Origin: Burkholderia sp. WAC0059 | GTDB lineage: Bacteria; Pseudomonadota; Gammaproteobacteria; Burkholderiales; Burkholderiaceae | Assembly (NCBI RefSeq): GCF_002870125.1 | Contig: NZ_PNEO01000008.1 | Coordinates: 124,001 to 188,000, forward strand | Reading direction: 5' to 3' | Length of the DNA stretch: 64,000 nt | Shown: piece by piece, positions 27,861 through 36,739 of the stretch | Layout: each line of letters starts with the position of its first letter | How positions within the stretch are numbered: the first letter of the stretch is position 1 | Program-made: the position numbers and the translations under genes | The notes under the pieces: model-generated | The model's input: the letters and a program-made list of their open reading frames with translations, nothing else | What the model was told of the DNA's origin: nothing | The model's database searches: none

Positions 27861-29714
27861 ATGAAGCTGCTTGAAGTGCACGATCTGCGGGTGCGTTTCG
27901 GCGATCACCTCGCGGTGCGCGGCGTCGATTTCGACATCGCCGAGGGCGAGACGCTGGCGCTCGTCGGCGAATCGGGCTCGGGCAAGTCGGCGAGCGCACT
28001 CTCGCTGCTTCAGCTCGTGCCCGAACCGGGCCGGGTGAGCGGCAGCGTACGCTTCGCGGGCCGCGAGCTGCTCGGGCTGGCGCCGCGCGAAGTGCGCGCG
28101 CTGCGCGGCCGCGAAATCTCGATGATCTTCCAGGAGCCGATGACCTCGCTCAATCCCGTGCTGACGGTCGGCGCGCAGATCGTCGAGGTGCTGCGCCAGC
28201 ACGAGCCGCTTTCGAAGGCCGCCGCCTGGGCGCGCGCGGTGGAACTGCTCGATCTCGTGCGCGTGCCGCAGCCGCAGCAGCGCGTGCACAGCTACGCGCA
28301 CGAGCTGTCGGGCGGCCAGCGCCAGCGCGTGATGATCGCGATGGCCGTGGCCTGCCGCCCGCGACTGCTGATCGCCGACGAGCCGACCACGGCGCTCGAC
28401 GCGACCATCCAGGCGCGCGTGCTGGAACTGCTCGACACGCTCAAGCGCGAGCTGTCGATGGCGCTGCTGCTGATCACGCACGATCTCGGGCTCGTCGCGG
28501 CCCACGCGGATCGCGTCGCCGTGATGCTGGCCGGCCGCAAGGTCGAGGAGGCCAGCGTCGGGCAGCTCTTCGGCTCGCCGCAACATCCGTATACGCGCGC
28601 GCTGCTCGACGCGTCGCTCAATCTCGACGACGAACTGCACTATCGCTCGGCAACGCTGCCCGAGATTCGGCATCACGCGGGCCAGACGGGCGACGAGCCC
28701 GCGTTTACCGTGGTGCCGCGCCGGCCTCGCGAGGGGGCGCTTGCGCAGGCAGAGGACCGGCCGGCCGGGACGGGGCCGGCGATCGGGCTGGTGCCGGCAG
28801 CGGAAGCGCCGGACGGCGTGGCGTACGCGGCGCCGGCTTCGGCGGACACCGCATCTGCCAACGGCCCGGCGAACCCGGGCGGCGCGGCGGACCTCGCGCA
28901 TGGTCCCGTTGCCGTGCCGTCGCCCGTGCCTGTGCTCGACGTCCAGCACCTGCGCGTGACCTATCCGCAGCGCGGCGGCGGCGCGCCTCTGCACGCCGTC
29001 GACGACGTCTCGCTGCAGATCGGCCGCGGCGAGACGCTCGGCCTCGTCGGCGAGTCGGGTTGCGGCAAGTCCTCGCTCTCGCGCGCGATCCTGCGGCTCG
29101 TGGCGCCGTCGGGCGGACGCATCCTGCTGCACGGCACCGATCTCGTGCCGCTCGCCGAGCGCGAGCTGAGGCCGTTGCGCCGGCACGTGCAGATGGTGTT
29201 CCAGGACCCTTACGCGTCGCTGAACCCGCGCCGCACGATCGGCCAGATTCTCGATACGGTGCTCGTCGTCAACGGCGTGTCGGACCGCGCGCAGCGGACC
29301 CGCCGCATCGCGACGATGCTCGATCGCGTGGGGCTGCCGCAGGCGGCGGCGCGGCGCTTCCCGCACGAGTTCTCGGGCGGTCAGCGTCAGCGCATCGGCA
29401 TCGCGCGCGCGCTGATTCTCGAACCTGATCTCGTGATCTGCGACGAGCCCGTGTCGGCGCTCGACGTCTCGATCCAGGCGCAGATCCTGAACCTGCTCGT
29501 CGAGCTGAAGGAAGCGCTCGGGCTTTCGTATCTGTTCATTTCGCACGACCTCTCGGTGGTCCGCTACATCGCCGACCGAGTGCAGGTCATGCAGCGCGGG
29601 CGCATCGTCGAGACCGGCGCGTTCCCCGACCTCTGGCGCGCGCCGCAGCATCCCTATACGCGCATGCTGCTCGACGCGATTCCGGGACGCGGAGCGTCGG
29701 CCCGCGCGGCCTGA
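27861..29714 (+). CDS. Fused double ATPase of the peptide-type ABC importer
   Basis: A 617-residue protein holding two ABC ATPase domains that in most bacteria are separate DppD and DppF proteins. Domain one (about 1-265) has Walker A GESGSGKS, signature LSGGQRQR and Walker [14 protein letters not shown] linker of about 85 residues rich in Ala, Pro and Gly follows. Domain two (about 355-600) has Walker A GESGCGKS, signature FSGGQRQR and Walker [13 protein letters not shown]. Both domains keep all catalytic motifs, so one polypeptide can provide both sites. GGAGGAAAG precedes the ATG. A long perfect terminator follows. Confidence 0.93.
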   Translation: MKLLEVHDLRVRFGDHLAVRGVDFDIAEGETLALVGESGSGKSASALSLLQLVPEPGRVSGSVRFAGRELLGLAPREVRALRGREISMIFQEPMTSLNPVLTVGAQIVEVLRQHEPLSKAAAWARAVELLDLVRVPQPQQRVHSYAHELSGGQRQRVMIAMAVACRPRLLIADEPTTALDATIQARVLELLDTLKRELSMALLLITHDLGLVAAHADRVAVMLAGRKVEEASVGQLFGSPQHPYTRALLDASLNLDDELHYRSATLPEIRHHAGQTGDEPAFTVVPRRPREGALAQAEDRPAGTGPAIGLVPAAEAPDGVAYAAPASADTASANGPANPGGAADLAHGPVAVPSPVPVLDVQHLRVTYPQRGGGAPLHAVDDVSLQIGRGETLGLVGESGCGKSSLSRAILRLVAPSGGRILLHGTDLVPLAERELRPLRRHVQMVFQDPYASLNPRRTIGQILDTVLVVNGVSDRAQRTRRIATMLDRVGLPQAAARRFPHEFSGGQRQRIGIARALILEPDLVICDEPVSALDVSIQAQILNLLVELKEALGLSYLFISHDLSVVRYIADRVQVMQRGRIVETGAFPDLWRAPQHPYTRMLLDAIPGRGASARAA

Positions 29715-29746
29715 CCATCCTCTGCCCCCTCCGGTTTCTTCCGTAA

Positions 29747-29796
29747 CGAAACGGGCCGCCTGCCGCAAAGACCTTGCGGCAGGCGGCCCGTTTTCG
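29747..29796. terminator. Long bidirectional terminator hairpin
   Basis: Perfect arms of about 22 bases (from CGAAACGGGCCGCCTGCC at 29,747 to GGCCCGTTTTCG ending 29,796) enclose AGACC. It separates the convergent ABC operon and the flavin oxidoreductase gene, with T-runs on both sides of the stem. Confidence 0.88.
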
Positions 29797-29825
29797 CCGT
29801 CAGTCACTGACCGGTTAAATCGCTG

Positions 29826-31109
29826 TCATGCCGCGCGGGCCGTGCCGGAAGGCACGACGTTGAAGCGCTCGTCGTGGCCTTCCCCGTTCAGATAGAAGTT
29901 GCCGATGACGGCCTCGCGCAGCGTCGCCGGGTTGTGCGAGGCGAGCACGCGCGCGTTGCGCCAGTAGCGGTCGAAGCGGCGCGTTTCGCTCGTCGCCGAG
30001 GCGCCGCCGATCTCGAACAGCAGCGTGCTGGCCTGCAGCGCCTGCTCGATGACGATCTGCTGCGCTTCGAACGCCTGGATGTCGAGGCGCACGTAGGCGC
30101 CGGTGTCGGCCCGGCCCGCCGCGCGCGCGGCCGAGATTTCGTCGAGGGCGCGCGCGAGCGTCGAGACGACGGCTTCGGTCGAGTACGCGAGGCTTGCGAG
30201 GCGGCCGATCACGCGCTGCACGAGCGGGTTCTCGCGCGGGCTCGACTCGCCCGGCACGCCGAACGTGCGCGTCTTCGTCCGCGTGAAGTCGACCGCGTCG
30301 CGCAGCACCGCGCGCGTGATGCCCGCGAGGTTGGCCAGATGCACGATCTGGTAGTACGGCGTGAGCAGCGTGTTGCGGCGCGGCGCGGAGGCGTCGAAGC
30401 GGCGGTAGAGCTGCCCGGCGGGCACCACCACGCCGTGAAAGCGCGTCGTGCCGCTGCCCGTCAGGCGCTGGCCGAAGCCGTCCCAGTCGTCGACGAGTTC
30501 GAGGCCGGGCGTGCCGGCCTGCACGAGGATGCGCACGTCGGTCTGCCCGTCGTGCGCCGCGACGTCGATCCAGTCGGCATAGATCGAGCCCGTCGTGTAG
30601 TACTTTTCGCCGTCGAGCCGCACCGTTCCGTCGCCGTGGGTGACGCGCACGCTGTTGCTGGTGACGGCCGTGCGCTCGGCCACCGCGCCGCCGACGATCT
30701 CGCCGCGCGCGATGCGCGAGAACCAGGCTTCGCGCAACGTCTCGTCGTCGCTCTCGATCAGCGCCTCGACGAAGCCGCCGTGAACGCGCAGGATCTGCGG
30801 CAGATTCGAATCGGCCTCGCCGAGGCGCACCACGAGCGCGAAGTAGTCGGCGATTCCGACGCCTTCGCCGCCGTATTGCTTCGGCACGCGCAGCCGCGTG
30901 AAGCCGGCCTCGCGCAGCCATTGCACGGCCTCGCGGGCCAGTTCGCGCTTGCGTTCGCGCTCGACCGCGCCGGCGGCGATGCGTTCGAAAACCGGCGCGA
31001 AGCGCCGGACCAGTTCGTTGTCGCCGAAGAGGCTTGCGGCGTCGGCGACGTCCGGAACGTCGGCATGATACGAGGCGGCGTGCGTGCGGGGGGAGGCGGT
31101 AGCGGTCAT
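29826..31109 (-). CDS. Acyl-CoA-dehydrogenase-fold flavin oxidoreductase (DszC/SfnB-like)
   Basis: A 427-residue member of the acyl-CoA dehydrogenase superfamily, closest in layout to the DszC/SfnB group of FMN-dependent monooxygenases that act on organosulfur compounds. The N-terminal helical domain has LREAGFTRLRVPKQYGGEG, the middle domain has GGAVAERTAV and LDGEKYYTTGS, and the C-terminal domain contains IVIEQALQASTLLFEIGGASAT. It lacks the usual catalytic glutamate context of true acyl-CoA dehydrogenases. Such enzymes need a separate flavin reductase, which is not adjacent. It converges on the peptide-type importer; a shared role in sulfur-source use is an inference. Confidence 0.8.
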   Translation of the reverse strand: MTATASPRTHAASYHADVPDVADAASLFGDNELVRRFAPVFERIAAGAVERERKRELAREAVQWLREAGFTRLRVPKQYGGEGVGIADYFALVVRLGEADSNLPQILRVHGGFVEALIESDDETLREAWFSRIARGEIVGGAVAERTAVTSNSVRVTHGDGTVRLDGEKYYTTGSIYADWIDVAAHDGQTDVRILVQAGTPGLELVDDWDGFGQRLTGSGTTRFHGVVVPAGQLYRRFDASAPRRNTLLTPYYQIVHLANLAGITRAVLRDAVDFTRTKTRTFGVPGESSPRENPLVQRVIGRLASLAYSTEAVVSTLARALDEISAARAAGRADTGAYVRLDIQAFEAQQIVIEQALQASTLLFEIGGASATSETRRFDRYWRNARVLASHNPATLREAVIGNFYLNGEGHDERFNVVPSGTARAA

Positions 31110-31625
31110 GGCTCGATCGATTGGGCAAGGTCCGAAACCGATAGCGTGGGCGCTCGCGCGCCGTGCGGCAACGAAGCATTTGTCCGATCGATATCACGCG
31201 TTCGCCATGCGGTCGCGCCGTCGCGACAGGGTCATGCCGCGGCCGAGACCCGGCTGCCTGCGAGGAAAAAATGGTCTGGCTAGAATTGCGCTGGCCTCGG
31301 GTTTGTCCTGGGGCCCCCGGCATGCGCGAGGTCAGGCCGCGCTGACATCATTCATGTCGGTAACGATGCGTTGTGACTTTGAAGCTTTATCTGCCGCGAT
31401 GGACCCGCTACGCTTACGGCCGTCCGCCGTCGGGCAGGCGAGGAAAGGGTACAGGAATCGCGTCGGGCAGGCGGCGAACGGTTGGTCGAGGTACGGCGTA
31501 TCGGCTCGCATCAGGGGCGCCGGGGCGCAGACGGTTCTGGCACATGGGGTGTGGTGCGCCGGCCGCCGGCCTTTTTGCGCACGGGCCGGCGCGCTGCGGG
31601 CTATGACTATGTATCGGGGATACTC
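31110..31625. other. Intergenic region before the lipid A deacylase
   Basis: These 516 bases between divergent genes contain short shadow frames only. I see no tRNA, repeat or clear operator. The promoters of both flanking genes must lie here. Confidence 0.4.
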
Positions 31626-32192
31626 ATGACAGAAAAGAAGTCGGCATGGCGGACAGGGGTAGTGCGCGGCGCGGCCGTGGCGCTGTTCTCGCTTGCTCCT
31701 GCGCTCGCCCATGCGGATCAGTTCGGCCTGCAACTGGCCGCCGGCACGGCCGATCACGACGTGAAGAAGCTGGACATCGGCGGCGTGTGGGATCCGGGCC
31801 TTAGCTGGTGGCACTTTCTCGGCTTCCACTTCACGGTGGTCGGCGAGGCCCACGTGGCGTACTGGGATCTGGAAGAACGGGGATCGGTCCATCCCGACAT
31901 CTGGGAGTTCGGGGCGACGCCGGTCTTCCGCATCATCAAGGACGCCGGGTGGATCCGGCCTTACTTCGAAGCGGGCGTGGGCCTGCGCCTGCTCTCGCAC
32001 GTGCGCGAGACCACGGACCGGACGATGTCGAGCTCGTTCCAGTTCGCGGACATGGTGGGTGTCGGCGCGCAGTTCGGCGATCACCAGAACTACGCGGCCG
32101 GCTTCCGCTTCCAGCACCTCTCGAACGCGGGCCTCGAGCGTCCGAATCCCGGCATCAACTTCAGCGAGATCTACCTGCAGTACAACTTCTGA
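31626..32192 (+). CDS. PagL-like lipid A 3-O-deacylase
   Basis: A 188-residue outer-membrane beta-barrel enzyme. The signal peptide ends at AHA (about 28-30), and the C-terminus ends in YNF, suitable for Bam insertion. The active-site segment FRFQHLSNAGL carries H164 and S166, the His-x-Ser pair of PagL, with a glutamate (E181) in the final strand as the likely third residue. PagL removes a 3-linked acyl chain from lipid A, altering recognition by host immunity and polymyxin sensitivity. The start ATG 31,626 follows a short upstream region; the longer frame is not signal-like. It is a single gene; no PhoP-type site was identified. Confidence 0.85.
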   Translation: MTEKKSAWRTGVVRGAAVALFSLAPALAHADQFGLQLAAGTADHDVKKLDIGGVWDPGLSWWHFLGFHFTVVGEAHVAYWDLEERGSVHPDIWEFGATPVFRIIKDAGWIRPYFEAGVGLRLLSHVRETTDRTMSSSFQFADMVGVGAQFGDHQNYAAGFRFQHLSNAGLERPNPGINFSEIYLQYNF

Positions 32193-32406
32193 TGCTTCTC
32201 GCGGGTTGCCGCGCAGGCCCCGCCGGGCCGGCGGCAATTCGCCGGGCCGCGCGGGTTATGGTCCGGCTGCGGTCCGGTAAACGGCCCGCGCGGTTCGCGC
32301 CTGCCCGCCCCGCGTCTTCCATCCTCCTTCTCCTGAAAATTGCCTGGCCATAGGCGGCCTTTATCCCGACAATAGCGCTCGTCAACGTTGCGCCGGGGAG
32401 GCCCGC

Positions 32407-33267
32407 TTGTCCAGACAGATCTACGTGAACGGCCGTTTCGTATCCGAAGCCGAGGCGGTGGTGTCCGTGTTCGACCGCGGTTTCCTGTTCGCGGACGGCA
32501 TCTACGAGGTGAGCGCCGTCGTCGCGCGCCGGCTCGTCGACAATGCGCTCCATCTCGCGCGGCTCGAGCGCTCGCTGGCCGAGGTCGGCATTCCGATGCC
32601 GCTCGGGCGCGATGACGTCGCCGGGGTGCAGGCCGAGCTCGTGCGGCGCAACCGTCTCGAGGAAGGGGTGGTCTATCTGCAGGTGACGCGCGGGGCCGCC
32701 GAGCGCGACTTCGGCTTCGCGCCCGATCTGAAGCCGAGCTTCGTCGCCTTCACGCAGCAAAAGCCGATTCTCGGGACCGCGTCCGTGCGCGAGGGCATCG
32801 CCGTCGGCGTGGAGCCGGACCTGCGCTGGGCGCGGCGCGACATCAAGACCGTGATGCTGCTCACGCAGGTGCTCGCCAAGCAGGCCGTGAAGGCGCGCGG
32901 CTTCGGCGAAGCCTGGCTCGTCGAGGACGGCTACGTGACGGAGGGCGCGTCGTCGACGGGATTCGTCGTCACGGCCGACGGCGCGCTGGTGTCGCGCCCG
33001 GACTCGCATGCGGTGCTGCCCGGCTGCACGAAGGCGGTGGTGCTCGACCTCGCGCGCGCGGCCGGCCTGCGCGTCGAGGCGCGGCGCTTCACGGTGGAGG
33101 AAGCGCAGCAGGCCCGCGAGGCGTTCCTCACGAGCGCGTCGAGCACGATCACGCCGGTCGTGCGCATCGAGGACCGCGTGATCGGCGACGGCCGTCCGGG
33201 TCCGCTGACGCTGAGGCTCCAGCAGGCCTATGTCGAGTCGGCCCTGCGCGGTCCCGCGCTTTTCTAG
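32407..33267 (+). CDS. D-amino acid aminotransferase (class IV PLP enzyme)
   Basis: A 286-residue fold-type IV aminotransferase that interconverts D-amino acids and 2-oxo acids, commonly D-alanine and D-glutamate, for cell-wall supply or D-amino-acid use. The PLP lysine is K147 in RRDIKTVMLL; YVTEGASSTGFVV and SASSTITPVVRI bind the cofactor phosphate. The N-terminus IYVNGRFVSEAEAVVSVFDRGFLF is typical. The start is a TTG at 32,407 with GGGGAGG upstream. In Burkholderia this gene often belongs to a lipoate/ybeD cluster, but those partners are not here. Branched-chain aminotransferase is the generic alternative. Confidence 0.9.
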   Translation: MSRQIYVNGRFVSEAEAVVSVFDRGFLFADGIYEVSAVVARRLVDNALHLARLERSLAEVGIPMPLGRDDVAGVQAELVRRNRLEEGVVYLQVTRGAAERDFGFAPDLKPSFVAFTQQKPILGTASVREGIAVGVEPDLRWARRDIKTVMLLTQVLAKQAVKARGFGEAWLVEDGYVTEGASSTGFVVTADGALVSRPDSHAVLPGCTKAVVLDLARAAGLRVEARRFTVEEAQQAREAFLTSASSTITPVVRIEDRVIGDGRPGPLTLRLQQAYVESALRGPALF

Positions 33268-33387
33268 TTTTTTCCGCGGTTCCGGGGCGACTGGCCCGCT
33301 CGCCGGGGCAGGGCGGCCGGGTCCGGCGACATGTCGGTCCGCCGCGACCCGTAGGCTACAATTGCGGCTGCTCCGGAACGGACTCCA

Positions 33388-33954
33388 ATGAAGAAAACAC
33401 GGAATTCATGCGCCGTCGGCCTCGCGGCCATCGTCGCGTTGCTTGCAGGGTGCGCGCAGTACCGCAATCCCGGCGTATGTGAACAGATGATGCGCAGCCA
33501 GCTCGCGAAGGTGTCGCAGGACCGGCTGTCCATCACGCACACGGCGACGGCGTGGCAGGGTCAGCGCGTCGTGGTCGAAGGTCAGACCGAGGCGCACGGA
33601 CAGACCGCGACGCGGACCGGGAGCCAGCCGGCGGCGAGCGCCGCGTCGGCGCCGGTTCCGGCTTCCGCGCCTGCCGCTCCGGCGTCCGCTGCCAGTGCCG
33701 CGGGCGCTGCTCAGGACGCCAGCGGGGCGGCGGCAGCGCCGGCGGCCTCGGCCGCTTCAGCCGCTTCAGCCGCTTCGGCGGCGCGGGGGACGAAGCGGGC
33801 CGCCCGTGCGCGCCAACCGGTTCGTACGCCCACCGCCGCTGAATGCACGTTCAGCGAGGCCGGCATGACGTCGTTCCGCTGGCTCGCGCCGCCCGCGCTG
33901 GCGAAGGCCGCGCCGGTTCATCCGCAGGATGCAGGCGCGCCGGCCGCGCGTTGA
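33388..33954 (+). CDS. Lipoprotein with an Ala/Ser-rich low-complexity core
   Basis: A 188-residue predicted lipoprotein. The signal peptide ends with the lipobox LLAGC, cysteine at 22. The early part CAQYRNPGVCEQMMRSQLAKV has paired cysteines, the middle (about 78-130) is almost only Ala, Ser and Pro with short repeats of a GCCGCTTCA-like 9-mer, and the end TAAECTFSEAGMTSFRW looks folded again. I do not recognise the family. The low-complexity core is likely a flexible spacer. ATG 33,388 is well supported by the signal peptide. No operon partner is evident; BamC follows after 252 bases. Confidence 0.78.
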   Translation: MKKTRNSCAVGLAAIVALLAGCAQYRNPGVCEQMMRSQLAKVSQDRLSITHTATAWQGQRVVVEGQTEAHGQTATRTGSQPAASAASAPVPASAPAAPASAASAAGAAQDASGAAAAPAASAASAASAASAARGTKRAARARQPVRTPTAAECTFSEAGMTSFRWLAPPALAKAAPVHPQDAGAPAAR

Positions 33955-34206
33955 CCGGCGCAGGCGAGAGGCCGGATCGCTGCGAGCCGACCGGCCGGTC
34001 AGGGCACAGGATAACGGCGGGGTAGGGGCAGGATGGCCGCGAGCGGGCAACGTCGTAACGGCAAGCGGATGAAAGCGGGGCCGAATGCGTCGAGATCGGT
34101 CGCGAAATGGTGCCGCAGCCGGTTTTTGTACTTTGCGGCATGGGGCCGGTAAAATAGCAGGTTAATCCACGGGAACAGACCGTGGCGTAGCGAGGGATGA
34201 CCCGAA

Positions 34207-35451
34207 ATGAGTAATTTGCATCAACGCCTTGCCACGCGGGCGGCCGTATTTCTGATGGCAGGCGGGTTGGTCGCGGGCTGCAGCACGCCGTCGACGACGG
34301 GCCAAGTCGATTACCGCAGCGATTCGAAGGTCCAGCAGGCCTCGCTGACGGCTCCGCCGAACATGCTCGACGAAAATGCCGACCAGCGCTCGTTGCCGCC
34401 GCAGGGCGGCGCGACTTCGCTCTCCGCGCTGCAGCAGGTCCAGGCCACGGCGCCGGCCCCGGACGAAAATACCGTCTTGCCGTCGGTTCCCGGCATGCAC
34501 ATCCAGCGCGACGGCACCGAAAGCTGGCTCGTCATCGACGGTCGCGCGCCGGCCCAGGTCTGGCCGGCGGTTCGCCGCTTCTGGATCGAGCAGGGCTTTC
34601 TGCTCGTGGTCGACCAGCGCAACGACGGCGTGATGGAAACGGACTGGAACGAGACGCACCCGCAGATCAACGACGGCATCATCCGCAACACGCTGACCTG
34701 GGCGACGGGCAATTCCTACATGACCGCCGAGCGCAACAAGTACCGCACGCGTCTCGAGTCGGCGCCGAACGGCGGCACCTACGTGTTCATCAGCCAGAAG
34801 GGGCTGCGCCAGCAGTTGACCGGCCTGAATAACGAGTCTACGACGTGGGTTGCGAAGCCCAACGATCCGGGCCTCGAAATGGAATACCTGAAGCGGCTCA
34901 TGACCACGCTCGCGAACGCGAAGCCCGGCGTGCCCGACGTGCAGATCGCTGACGCGGCCGTGGCGGCGTCGGCCGCGAAGGCGACGCCGGGCGACGATCC
35001 GGCCCGCGCCGCCGAGGCGGCCCAGAACGCCGCGCTCTCGGCGCAGCAGACGGCCGCGGCGGCGCCGGCTCCGGCGGATCCGACGGGCGCGTCGGGAGAC
35101 GACTACTCGTCAACCGAGATGACGCTCGGCGCGTCCTACGACGACGTCTGGCAGCGCGTCGGAACCGCGCTCAACAATGCGAACTTCACTGTCGACAATA
35201 GCGATCACGCGCGCGGGATCTATTACATTCGCTATGTCGATCCGAAGGACATGAGTTCGGACACGCAGGGTTTCTGGAGCCAGGTGGTCCACGGTCACAA
35301 GGACAAGGTCGCGAAGCAGTACCGGCTCAACGTGCGCGCGCTGACCGAAACCCAGACGCGCGTGGCCGTGGTCGACGAGAGCGGCAAGGTCGACACCTCG
35401 CGGCCGGCCCAGGAAATCATGGCGCTCGTGGAGGGCCAATTGCAGCAATAG
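34207..35451 (+). CDS. bamC: Outer-membrane assembly lipoprotein BamC
   Basis: A 414-residue BamC (NlpB), a lipoprotein of the Bam complex that folds outer-membrane proteins. The lipobox LVAGC puts the lipidated cysteine at 25. The unstructured N-terminal region (about 30-90) contacts BamD in the family, and two helix-grip domains follow: AWLVIDG-like WLVIDGRAPAQVWPAVRRFW (quoted in part) and TLGASYDDVWQRVGTALNNANF. A long Ala-rich insert at about 255-300 separates the two domains. In related species bamC usually follows dapA; here dapA is not immediately upstream, so gene order may differ. Ribosome site GAGGGATG. Confidence 0.92.
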   Translation: MSNLHQRLATRAAVFLMAGGLVAGCSTPSTTGQVDYRSDSKVQQASLTAPPNMLDENADQRSLPPQGGATSLSALQQVQATAPAPDENTVLPSVPGMHIQRDGTESWLVIDGRAPAQVWPAVRRFWIEQGFLLVVDQRNDGVMETDWNETHPQINDGIIRNTLTWATGNSYMTAERNKYRTRLESAPNGGTYVFISQKGLRQQLTGLNNESTTWVAKPNDPGLEMEYLKRLMTTLANAKPGVPDVQIADAAVAASAAKATPGDDPARAAEAAQNAALSAQQTAAAAPAPADPTGASGDDYSSTEMTLGASYDDVWQRVGTALNNANFTVDNSDHARGIYYIRYVDPKDMSSDTQGFWSQVVHGHKDKVAKQYRLNVRALTETQTRVAVVDESGKVDTSRPAQEIMALVEGQLQQ

Positions 35452-35504
35452 GGCCATCGGGGCGCACGGTCTCGCGACGGGGCCGCGACACTTCGCCGGA
35501 AACG

Positions 35505-35541
35505 AAAAACCCGCCTGCGCAAACCGCAGGCGGGTTTTTTT
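35505..35541 (+). terminator. Intrinsic terminator after bamC
   Basis: AAAAACCCGCCTGCG and CGCAGGCGGGTTTTT form a 15-bp stem with a T-run of seven. It also serves as the end of the convergent EamA gene. Confidence 0.92.
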
Positions 35542-35549
35542 ATGTCCCG

Positions 35550-36488
35550 CTATTTCCCCGTTCCGGGAACTTCGCGTACCCGCCATCGGGGCATGCGCTT
35601 CACGACGCCTACGGCGAGGCCGGTGCCGATCAGGATGACGGCGCATCCGGCCAGCATGGCCGGCGCGACCGGTTCGTGCAGGAACAGCGCGCCCCAGAGG
35701 ATGCCGAACACGGGGATCACGAACGTCACGGTCATCGCGCGAGCCGGGCCGGCCGTCGCGAGCAGATGAAAGTACAGGATGTACGCGACGCCCGTGCAGG
35801 CGATGCCGAGCCCCGCGACGGCGCCCCACGCGGACGGGGGCACGGGCGTGGCGGGCCAGGACGCGACGGCGAACGGCAGCAGCACGACGGTGGCGCCCGT
35901 CATCGTGCCCGCCGCGACGGTCAGCGCGTCGACGCCCGCCAGATGCCGCTTCGTGTAGTTCGCGGCGATGCCGTAGAGCAGGGTCGCGCCGAGCGCGGCC
36001 GCGGCGGCCAGCAGGCCGGCCTCGGGCGGCGCGCTGGCGGAGGCGGGCGGCGCGGCGATCTGTTCCCACACCAGCATCAGCACGCCGGCGAAGCCGATCA
36101 CGAGCCCGAGGGCGCGCTGTGCGCCGAGCCGGTCCCGGAACCAGACGAACGCGACGAGCGCGCCCCATAGCGGCGTGGTCGCGTTGATGACCGAGGTGAC
36201 GCCGGCCGGGAGCGTGAGTTCCGCATACGCGAACAGGCAGAACGGCGCGGCCGAGTTCAGGATGCCGACCACGACGAGCGGGAATGCGCGCGCGCGCAGC
36301 GTGCGGAGCGTCTCGCGCGCCGGGCGGCGCGCGAACAACACGGCGAGCATGAACAACGCGCCTATGCCGACGCGCAGCGCCATCAGCGGCGCCACGCCGA
36401 AAACGCCCGCGCCGACGCGGATGAACAGGAACGAGGCGCCCCACAGGGCGGCGAGAACGAGTAACTGGACCAGATTGGCGGGACGCAT
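35550..36488 (-). CDS. EamA/DMT-superfamily transporter
   Basis: A 312-residue ten-helix inner-membrane transporter with two EamA repeats. LVLAALWGASFLFIRVG is the repeat-one start and GVAYILYFHLLATAGPARAM lies in repeat two; TLPAGVTSVINATTPLW is a typical loop. The ATG at 36,488 was chosen because helix one starts eight residues later; the longer frame adds a basic low-complexity leader. These proteins export amino acids or other metabolites; the ligand is not predictable. It converges on bamC and is divergent from nothing close, with 251 bases before the next gene. Confidence 0.88.
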   Translation of the reverse strand: MRPANLVQLLVLAALWGASFLFIRVGAGVFGVAPLMALRVGIGALFMLAVLFARRPARETLRTLRARAFPLVVVGILNSAAPFCLFAYAELTLPAGVTSVINATTPLWGALVAFVWFRDRLGAQRALGLVIGFAGVLMLVWEQIAAPPASASAPPEAGLLAAAAALGATLLYGIAANYTKRHLAGVDALTVAAGTMTGATVVLLPFAVASWPATPVPPSAWGAVAGLGIACTGVAYILYFHLLATAGPARAMTVTFVIPVFGILWGALFLHEPVAPAMLAGCAVILIGTGLAVGVVKRMPRWRVREVPGTGK

Positions 36489-36739
36489 CGGAAGACACCG
36501 TGAAGGAAGCGCAGGGCGACGACGGCCGGGTACGCCCTGCCGCCGCTTCACGACGCAATCAGGCGGCGGACAACGGGAGCGGGAGCACGCGGCACGATCG
36601 TCGTGGCATCCCTATGGTAGACAGTGCGCCCGAGCGCGTAAAACGAGCGATTTTCACGGCTATGTGAGCTGGATTGCCAACGGGCCGGCGCGGCCCGCTG
36701 GCGCTTCCCGAGCGTTTCCCGCGCGGGGGTTCCGCCCGG

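Noticed and set aside
33757..33785. GCCGCTTCA tandem repeat as a phase-variable switch
   Set aside because: It is a 9-bp in-frame repeat within a lipoprotein gene, so length changes would not cause frameshifts.
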